This document shows positions 58,632 to 64,000 of a stretch of DNA of 64,000 nt, piece after piece (the stretch's first letter is position 1; each line of letters opens with the position of its first letter). Where the stretch lies: NCBI GenBank assembly GCA_035536775.1, contig DATLNM010000022.1, positions 44,069 through 108,068 of the forward strand. The letters run 5' to 3'. A program made the position numbers and the translations under genes. Under the pieces are notes generated by a model. The model saw nothing but the letters and a program-made list of their open reading frames with translations, did not search any database and was not told the DNA's origin. This stretch comes from DATLNM01 sp035536775 (GTDB lineage Bacteria; Actinomycetota; CADDZG01; WHSQ01).

Positions 58632-59948
58632 ATGGTTTCCATCCCCCTGATCGTCGTTTGGGTGAGCTCCCAGTTTCTCTATGTCAGGCTCCCGATCATC
58701 ACTGCTTTGGTCCTGTCGCTCGCACTTTCGTTCGTCTGCGCGACCGTCACATCACGCATATGGGAACGCCGATCGAGGACCGCCGAGGTCTCCTTCAGCG
58801 AGTTGATGATCTGGAGCTGGTACCGCCTCCAGAAAGCGGAGCGGCAACTCGAGAAAAGTCTAAGAGCGGCGGAGAGTGCCGACTCGCACGAGGAGCAGCT
58901 CCAGGTACTCCACGAACTTACCGCCGCCCTCGAATCGAAGGATCCATACACGCGTGGCCACTCGAGACGTGTTGAACGACATTCCTTCAAGACCGGGGTG
59001 GCGTTGGGCTTGCCTCTCGTGGACGTCGAGGTGCTTCGCATGGCCGCGTCGTTACACGACGTGGGCAAGATCCGGGTTCCTAACAGGGTCCTCCACAAGC
59101 CGGGGCAGCTGAGCGATGACGAGCGCTCGCTCATCGAGGAACATCCTGTCTTGGGTGCCGAGATGGTTGCGAGCATAGGTAACAAGCAGATCGTCGATGC
59201 GGTACGTCATCACCACGAGCGGTGGGACGGCGGCGGTTATCCCGACGGCAAAGCCGGGACCGAGATCCCCCTGTTCGCGCGTGTGATTGCGGTTGCCGAC
59301 AGCTACGACGCCATCAGGTCGACCCGTTCGTACCGGACGGGAGCAAGCAGGGACAAAGCGGTGCAGATCCTCACGGACGAGTCCGGTCACCAGCTCGATG
59401 CCGAGGTTGTGGACGCTTTCTTGACCACGCTGCCGGCGAGGGGGCCCGTCGTGGGGTGGTTCACATCGCTCGCCACCGGACCGGGAGCTCTCTGGCGTTT
59501 CCTAGAGCACTTGTTCCACCGCTTCGGCAGCGCCGCTCTCGCGCCTGCTCTCGGTGCCGTGGGCACCTCCGTCATCCTCGGGACAACGTCATTGTTTACT
59601 CCCGCGATCCCTGCCCAGGGTTATGCACTGGACGAACCCGGGGGGGCGACGTCTTCTCCTACAACGTCCACTGTGACGGCTCCGCGAGACGCTTCAGGAA
59701 CGCGCGGCAGTGGTGGGAGCGTTCCGCGAGAGCGCGTCGAGCGGCGCCGAGCTGAGACCAGGAGCACCCCGTCAACTACTTCGCCAGAATCGTCCACTCA
59801 AGAAGATCGGCCGACGAGCAGCCCTCCGCCCGCGCCCGACACCAGCGATGACGACCCAGCGGCACCAGGAGACCCCAACGACCAGGGCAAAGACTGCGAA
59901 GAGGGGTCACGTAAACGCAGCAAGGGCTCTCGCCGCCACTGCGGTTAG
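58632..59948 (+). CDS. Membrane HD-GYP domain cyclic-di-GMP phosphodiesterase-like protein
   Basis: 438-aa protein: hydrophobic N-terminus (about 1-40), a coiled coil (65-100), an HD-GYP domain with HD at 142-143 and HHHERWDGGGYPDG at 193-206, another hydrophobic segment (about 301-326), and a Ser/Thr/Pro-rich, acidic tail ending in a basic stretch with two cysteines. HD-GYP enzymes hydrolyse c-di-GMP; catalytic residues are intact. No canonical ribosome-binding site precedes the ATG, and the open frame extends upstream without a standard start codon, so the true start is uncertain. Confidence 0.85.
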   Translation: MVSIPLIVVWVSSQFLYVRLPIITALVLSLALSFVCATVTSRIWERRSRTAEVSFSELMIWSWYRLQKAERQLEKSLRAAESADSHEEQLQVLHELTAALESKDPYTRGHSRRVERHSFKTGVALGLPLVDVEVLRMAASLHDVGKIRVPNRVLHKPGQLSDDERSLIEEHPVLGAEMVASIGNKQIVDAVRHHHERWDGGGYPDGKAGTEIPLFARVIAVADSYDAIRSTRSYRTGASRDKAVQILTDESGHQLDAEVVDAFLTTLPARGPVVGWFTSLATGPGALWRFLEHLFHRFGSAALAPALGAVGTSVILGTTSLFTPAIPAQGYALDEPGGATSSPTTSTVTAPRDASGTRGSGGSVPRERVERRRAETRSTPSTTSPESSTQEDRPTSSPPPAPDTSDDDPAAPGDPNDQGKDCEEGSRKRSKGSRRHCG

Positions 59949-59977
59949 AGGCCTTGGCCGGCTCGGGTTGATCCTGT

Positions 59978-60502
59978 CTACTTAGGTGGCTTGACGCCCT
60001 TCCCCGCGGTGTAGGTGAAGGTCACATTCGCTGCGGGAGCCGTGGCCGCGTTGAAGCACACGATCGCCTTCGGGTATTCCTTCGGAGGAACGATGCCAGT
60101 CTCGCCACCTACTGCGTGAGTCTCGAAACCGATCACGGGCGGCGCGCCCGCGCCCGCAGGGTCGGCCGCTACATCTTCGGGGGTGCCGAAGTGGGTGTAG
60201 AAGATGATGTCGAGGTCGGGCGTTCCCTGCCCCCCCGTGGGCTCGAGCACGAACGGCTTTCCAGCCGTCGCCGGATCGACATCGAAGTGATACCCCGAGA
60301 CGCCGTTGACCGCCTCCTGTGTGAGGATCGCGACCCTCCGGTGGGCTCCGGCGAAGCAGCCTGCATCGGTGTGCGTCAGGCCCACGACGAGAGACCCGCT
60401 GACCTCTTGCTTCTTCGCCTGGGCCCCGGTCGCGGGACCGGGCACCAGCGCCACGGCTAGGGTGGCGGCGATCGCGCAAACAGCGAGCTTCCTCATCATC
60501 AA
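59978..60502 (-). CDS. Secreted protein, paralogue B (PPC-domain-like, unrecognised)
   Basis: 174-aa exported protein with a signal peptide (about 1-27) and a beta-rich domain that shares most motifs with the protein at 42133-42657 (KKQEVSGS, GC(F)AG-HRRVAIL, GYHFDVD-TAGKPF, TGGQGT-DLDI, FGTPED, TYTAGKGVK). The start ATG follows a GGAGGGG site. It is convergent with the HD-GYP gene and lies 62 bp downstream of thiG. A decayed copy of its 3' end lies 1.6 kb away at 58404-58439. Confidence 0.78.
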   Translation of the reverse strand: MMMRKLAVCAIAATLAVALVPGPATGAQAKKQEVSGSLVVGLTHTDAGCFAGAHRRVAILTQEAVNGVSGYHFDVDPATAGKPFVLEPTGGQGTPDLDIIFYTHFGTPEDVAADPAGAGAPPVIGFETHAVGGETGIVPPKEYPKAIVCFNAATAPAANVTFTYTAGKGVKPPK

Positions 60503-60564
60503 CCCCTCCGGATGTCGTTCCTGGGCAGAGGTTTCGCTCGCAGAGCGCCTTCTCCTCTATCGAG

Positions 60565-61335
60565 CTAGAGCTCGGGGAGTCCCTCGAAGGGGGTGCTTGC
60601 TTCGGCGTAAAGCCTCCGGGGGATGCGCCCGGCATGCCGGGCGAGGCGTCCCGCTTCGACGGCACGCTTCATCGCTTCCGCCATCGCCGCGGGGTCGTGC
60701 GCCCGAGTAACGGCGCTGGCAAGCAGGACCGCGTCGCACCCGAGCTCCATCGCGAGCACAGCATCGGACGCTGTCCCGATACCCGCATCGAGGACGACGG
60801 GGACCGAGCAACGCTCGCGGATGATCGCGAGGTTGTACGGGTTGCGGATACCCATGCCGCTGCCGATCGGCGACCCCAGGGGCATAACCGCGGCGCACCC
60901 CGCGTCTTGCAACCGCATCGCCGCGATCGGGTCATCGTTCGTGTACGCCAACACCACGAAGCCGTCATCGACGAGCTCCTCGGCTGCCTTGAGCAACTCG
61001 GCTGTATCCGGCAACAGCGTGTCCTCGTCGCCGATGACCTCGAGCTTGATCCAATCGGTTTCGAAGGCGTCACGGGCTGCGCGCGCGGTCAACACTGCGT
61101 CCTTGGCCGTGAAGCAGCCGGCGGTGTTCGGCAGCAACTTGCATCCGACGCGATCGAGGACTTCGAGCACAGACCCTGGCGCGTCCGGATCGATCCGCCG
61201 CAACGCAACAGTGGCTATCTCGGCCCCCGACGCGACTAGAGCCCTCTCGAGCGCGTCCAGGCTCGATGCGCCGCCCGTGCCCATGATGAGGCGCGAGCTG
61301 AAGGACTCCCCCGCTATGACGAGCGGGTCGTCCAA
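60565..61335 (-). CDS. thiG: ThiG, thiazole synthase
   Basis: 256-aa TIM-barrel enzyme forming the thiazole phosphate of thiamine from DXP, ThiS-thiocarboxylate and dehydroglycine. Landmarks: LIMGTGGASSLDALERAL, TVALRRID, LPNTAGCFTAKDAV, KLEVIGDEDTLLPDT and VVLDAGIGTASDAVLAMELGCDAVLLASAV, including the Schiff-base lysine in KLEVIGD. It follows thiS by 2 nt in the thiO-thiS-thiG operon. Confidence 0.95.
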   Translation of the reverse strand: MDDPLVIAGESFSSRLIMGTGGASSLDALERALVASGAEIATVALRRIDPDAPGSVLEVLDRVGCKLLPNTAGCFTAKDAVLTARAARDAFETDWIKLEVIGDEDTLLPDTAELLKAAEELVDDGFVVLAYTNDDPIAAMRLQDAGCAAVMPLGSPIGSGMGIRNPYNLAIIRERCSVPVVLDAGIGTASDAVLAMELGCDAVLLASAVTRAHDPAAMAEAMKRAVEAGRLARHAGRIPRRLYAEASTPFEGLPEL

Positions 61336-61337
61336 CT

Positions 61338-61541
61338 TCAGCCTCCTCCGATAGCGCCGAGGACCTCGACGCGGTCCCCGTCCTTGACGCTCACATCACT
61401 CCAGCGCGATCTCGGCACCACCTCTCCGTTGACCGCGACCGCGGTCCCCCGCGGGGAGACCGTGAACCTCCCGACGATATCCGAGACGTGCGCATCGTCA
61501 TCGAGCTCTACAGCGCTGCCGTTGATCCAGAGCCTGGTCAT
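61338..61541 (-). CDS. thiS: ThiS, sulfur-carrier protein
   Basis: 67-aa ubiquitin-like protein ending in IGGG, the thiocarboxylate-forming C-terminus of ThiS. Its 5' end overlaps the thiO stop by 4 nt and thiG follows at 2 nt spacing. No thiF gene for adenylation lies in this window. Confidence 0.93.
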   Translation of the reverse strand: MTRLWINGSAVELDDDAHVSDIVGRFTVSPRGTAVAVNGEVVPRSRWSDVSVKDGDRVEVLGAIGGG

Positions 61542-62689
61542 CTCGCCACCCAGCGCGGGGTCGCTTGCGACGCGAAGCGCTGGGGGGAGAAGGCTTCGAC
61601 CCCCGGGCCCGCGGCGCCGCCGGTGACAAGCGCTGCGATGGCGTCGGCCGTCACCGGCGCCAGCAGGATGCCGTTGCGATAATGACCCGACGCGATGAAA
61701 AGCCCTTCGACGTCGGTTGCCCCGATCACGGGCGCGTTGTCGGGGGTTGCGGGCCGTAAGCCGGCGATCGTCTCGACCACCTCTGCCTCCGTGATCCCAG
61801 GCAGCAACTCGGTCGCATCACGGAGTAGGTCGTAGAGACCCCCCGCCGTCACTCTCGTATCGAACCCCTGCTCCTCGACGGTCGCACCCACGACGACTCG
61901 ACCGTCACCGCGACCCACGATGTAGACGCGAAGGCCGCGGATATTGCGCGCGACATGGTCATCGTCAACTCCATCCAAGTGAACGAGCTGGCCCTTGACG
62001 GGGCGGATCGGGACACGCGCTGCACCCGCTGTCGCACAAAGCTCTCCCGAGCGCGCGCCGGCGGCTATCACTACAGACTGCGCTCTTTCCTCGTCCGCCT
62101 CGAACCGAACCCCCGCAATGCAGCCGCTATCCACGACGAGGCTCGCCACTCGTTCGCGTCGTGTTGTCACGCCGGAGCGCCGACATGCATCCTCGAGCGC
62201 GACGAGGAGAGCGCGGTTGTCGACCTGGTGGTCACCCGGGGCAAGGATGCCGCTCCTGATGCGAGGCGACAGTCGCGGCTCGAGCTCGCGCGCCTCCCCG
62301 CCGCGCAGCCGCTGAACCTCGACGCCTAGGCTCACTTGGAAACGGAAGAGGTCGTCGAGGACCGCGTGATCGTCCGAGGTAGCCGCGACCGTCAGTGTCC
62401 CGCATCGCCGATACCCGACGTAGCAACCCGTGAGGTTCTCGAGTTCCTCGACGAACTCCGGGTAGCGAGCAGCGCTATCGAGATTGAGCCGGAGTAGTCG
62501 CTCCTCTCCGAAATGCGCTTCAGTGACCGGCGCCAGCATCCCTGCCGCCGCCCACGATGCTCCCGACGAGCCCTCAGGATCGAAAACCTCAACACGGGCA
62601 CCCGATCCTGCGAGGCGCCATGCGATCGACAGACCGATCACCCCGCCGCCCACGACGATGACATCCGGGGCGCCGCCCGACGTCATCAA
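61538..62689 (-). CDS. thiO: ThiO, glycine oxidase (FAD)
   Basis: 383-aa FAD-dependent oxidase of the DAO family producing the iminoglycine for ThiG. The N-terminal dinucleotide-binding VIVVGGGVIGLSIAWRLAGSGARVEVFD and ASWAAAGMLAPV are clear, as are the C-terminal IGATDVEGLFIASGHYRNGILLAP and RPATPDNAPVI segments. It starts immediately after the RsbW-like gene stop (62690), so the thi operon may be transcribed from a promoter upstream of that kinase gene. Confidence 0.92.
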   Translation of the reverse strand: MMTSGGAPDVIVVGGGVIGLSIAWRLAGSGARVEVFDPEGSSGASWAAAGMLAPVTEAHFGEERLLRLNLDSAARYPEFVEELENLTGCYVGYRRCGTLTVAATSDDHAVLDDLFRFQVSLGVEVQRLRGGEARELEPRLSPRIRSGILAPGDHQVDNRALLVALEDACRRSGVTTRRERVASLVVDSGCIAGVRFEADEERAQSVVIAAGARSGELCATAGAARVPIRPVKGQLVHLDGVDDDHVARNIRGLRVYIVGRGDGRVVVGATVEEQGFDTRVTAGGLYDLLRDATELLPGITEAEVVETIAGLRPATPDNAPVIGATDVEGLFIASGHYRNGILLAPVTADAIAALVTGGAAGPGVEAFSPQRFASQATPRWVAR

Positions 62690-63139
62690 CTACTCCTTGG
62701 CCGCAGCCACCGCCAGGAGCGAGTCCTCTCCGAAGACCAATGTTTTCTCAAGATGAACGATCGTACCGACCTTGGGGCGCGAGATGAAGCTGAGGTCGTC
62801 GACCAGCGCGCGCATCATGTGAAGGCCCCTGCCGCTCTCGGCATCTAACGCAGCGGGGGAAGGAGGCTCCTCCATCCAGTCCTCTTCGGTCGCCTCTCCC
62901 GCGTCGGTGACCGTGATCGTGCAGCGGTGGTCCTGCACCTGGAGGCAGACCTCGTATTCAGAGTCCGTGTTCTCGGCATGCTTCAGAACATTGCTGCAGG
63001 CCTCGGTAAGAGCAATCTCGAGATCGCTGATGCAGTCATCAGCCACACCCAGGCGCTCGAACGTGTCGCGACAAAGATGACGAACGGTCGGGACCGTTAC
63101 GGCTTCCCTCGGCAGGCTGATCCGGAACTCGAAGAACAT
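62690..63139 (-). CDS. RsbW-like serine kinase / anti-sigma factor (HATPase_c_2)
   Basis: 149-aa GHKL ATPase of the anti-sigma-factor kinase type: EIALTEACSNVLKHAENT (N box), TVTDAGEATEEDW (G1 region), ESGRGLHMMRALVDDL (G2 region). Proteins of this type phosphorylate anti-anti-sigma factors (RsbV/SpoIIAA) and bind sigma-B/F. No sigma or RsbV gene is adjacent. It is followed directly by thiO with no gap. Confidence 0.87.
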   Translation of the reverse strand: MFFEFRISLPREAVTVPTVRHLCRDTFERLGVADDCISDLEIALTEACSNVLKHAENTDSEYEVCLQVQDHRCTITVTDAGEATEEDWMEEPPSPAALDAESGRGLHMMRALVDDLSFISRPKVGTIVHLEKTLVFGEDSLLAVAAAKE

Positions 63140-63176
63140 CTAATGATGTATGTGTCCCAAGTTGCACTTAGATAAC

Positions 63177-64000
63177 CTAGGCGAGCAAGACTTTCTTGAA
63201 CGCGAGGAGCGTTCGGTCGATGTCCGCAATGTCCACATCGCGGTGCGTGACGAGTCTCATCGACGATCCGGGGAATCCGAGCGTGAGGACGCCTTCGGTG
63301 CGTAGTCGCTCGGCTACATCGGGTGCCAGGAGTCGCCACGGACTGAGATCGACGTAAACCATGTTGGTCTCGACCGAGGCCAGGTCCACGCACGCGCTGT
63401 CCAAGTCCGCCAGGCCTTGCGCCAGGCGTGTGGCATTGGCATGGTCCTCGGCAAGTCGCTCGATCCCGGTGTCCAAGGCAACGCGAGCAGCTGCGGCGAT
63501 GACGCCGACTTGGCGCATCCCGCCGCCCATCCGCTTGCGGACACGACGTCCTTCGGCGATGGCGTCGGCGGTGCTGCACACCATCGAACCGATCGGCGCG
63601 CCCAAGCCCTTGGAGAAGCAGAACGTGACCGTGTCGGCGCATGCCGCCCATTCCGCGGCGGGCGTCCCTGTAGCGACCTGCGCGTTGAAGAGGCGCGCAC
63701 CGTCGAGGTGGACCTTCACACCCCGCTCCCGGCACAGGTTTGCGATCGCCCGCGCTGTCTCGATGGGAAACACCGCTCCGCCGGCGGAGTTGTGTGTGTT
63801 CTCGATCGCCACTACGGCCGAGCGCGGGTTGTGCTCGTTGCCGGGGCGGATCAGCCGCTCGACATCCTCGGGCTGCAACGTGCCTCGTACACCGGGTACG
63901 GGCCGCATCATCAGGCCCAGATGCGCGGCGACCGAGCCCCCTTCGAAGTGCAAGAAGTGAGCACCGGTCTCGCAGATGACCTCGTCGCCCGGACGCGCCA
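63177..64000 (-). CDS. Threonine aldolase-like PLP enzyme (partial, 5' end outside window)
   Basis: The 3' 274 or so codons of a low-specificity L-threonine aldolase/beta-eliminating lyase-type protein. The reading frame continues beyond 63953 (ARPGDEVICETGAHFLHFEGG) to the window edge, so an ATG at 63953 is not the start. Motifs: VVAIENTHNSAGGAVFP, VKVHLDGARLFNAQVATG and FCFSKGLGAPIGSMVCST (the lysine of SKGLGAP forms the PLP Schiff base). These enzymes cleave threonine to glycine and acetaldehyde. The N-terminal part is missing here. Confidence 0.88.
   Translation of the reverse strand, partial: ARPGDEVICETGAHFLHFEGGSVAAHLGLMMRPVPGVRGTLQPEDVERLIRPGNEHNPRSAVVAIENTHNSAGGAVFPIETARAIANLCRERGVKVHLDGARLFNAQVATGTPAAEWAACADTVTFCFSKGLGAPIGSMVCSTADAIAEGRRVRKRMGGGMRQVGVIAAAARVALDTGIERLAEDHANATRLAQGLADLDSACVDLASVETNMVYVDLSPWRLLAPDVAERLRTEGVLTLGFPGSSMRLVTHRDVDIADIDRTLLAFKKVLLA

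Noticed and set aside
62690..63177. TPP riboswitch for the thiO-thiS-thiG operon
   Set aside because: thiO directly abuts the upstream kinase gene and neither the CUGAGA nor the GAUCUGAU-type TPP core was recognised upstream.

Overview
The window is a high-GC, densely packed chromosomal segment of an actinobacterium (Actinomycetota). Supporting signs are the mraZ-rsmH-ftsL-ftsI-murE-mraY-murD-ftsW-murG division/wall cluster, a MurE with the meso-diaminopimelate signature DNPR, a DUF3040 protein, DUF6504, an actinobacterial HNH protein, an F420-type LLM oxidoreductase, a mycothiol-synthase-like GNAT protein, DinB/DUF664 and TipAL proteins, an AAC(2')-I-like acetyltransferase, many GTG/TTG starts, an actinobacterial-type LexA box and several genes whose -10 box lies only 7-8 nt before the start codon (leaderless architecture). 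I see no phage, IS element, CRISPR, rRNA or tRNA. The exact order within the phylum cannot be settled from this window.

Layout. 1-9567 (minus strand): the dcw cluster, translationally coupled by ATGA/GTGA overlaps, preceded by a MraZ-type operator; murF is missing from its usual place between murE and mraY, and two undescribed short reading frames sit between mraZ and rsmH. 10046-15039: a secreted RlpA-like protein, a giant adenylate cyclase/ATPase/TPR protein and an HNH protein. 15072-19077: an Opp/Dpp-type peptide ABC transporter (two permeases and a lipoprotein) without ATPase genes. 19268-25193: a 66-aa protein, a moxR-DUF58-transglutaminase operon, a MerR regulator and a DUF3040 protein. 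25234-30920: a probable SOS mutagenesis unit (LexA box, DUF6504, hotdog thioesterase, DnaE2-type polymerase, catalytic DinB). 31003-39964: M14 carboxypeptidase, NTF2-like protein, threonine-synthase-like enzyme, DUF59, a repetitive helical lipoprotein, a Crp-family regulator, a PrsW-type protease, a cNMP-binding protein and an amidohydrolase. 39989-47092: Ca2+/H+ antiporter, thiE, a secreted protein of a paralogous pair, a PH-domain protein, a sugar isomerase, a nitroreductase that seems to start at ATC, a HAD phosphatase, an LLM oxidoreductase and a DUF3592-type protein. 47182-57454: small regulator/effector modules (AAC(2')-like; ArsR-SRPBCC; PadR-HAAS; VOC proteins; TipAL with a divergent EamA permease; MarR with a divergent VOC protein). 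57515-64000: DUF72, a membrane HD-GYP phosphodiesterase, the second secreted paralogue plus a decayed 3' remnant of it, the thiO-thiS-thiG operon, an RsbW-like kinase and a threonine aldolase cut by the window edge.

How the parts relate. The left end makes and polymerises peptidoglycan precursor at the septum. The SOS unit would give inducible translesion synthesis. The cyclase together with the Crp-type and stand-alone cNMP-binding proteins suggests cyclic-nucleotide signalling. Thiamine thiazole synthesis (thiO, thiS, thiG) and coupling (thiE) are split about 19 kb apart, each beside one secreted paralogue. The most interesting points are the SOS unit with its perfect LexA palindrome and three stacked hairpins, the hidden reading frames between mraZ and rsmH, the ATC start of the nitroreductase, the remnant of a third secreted paralogue beside the HD-GYP gene, and the repeated leaderless promoter architecture. 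None of these was checked by a search.
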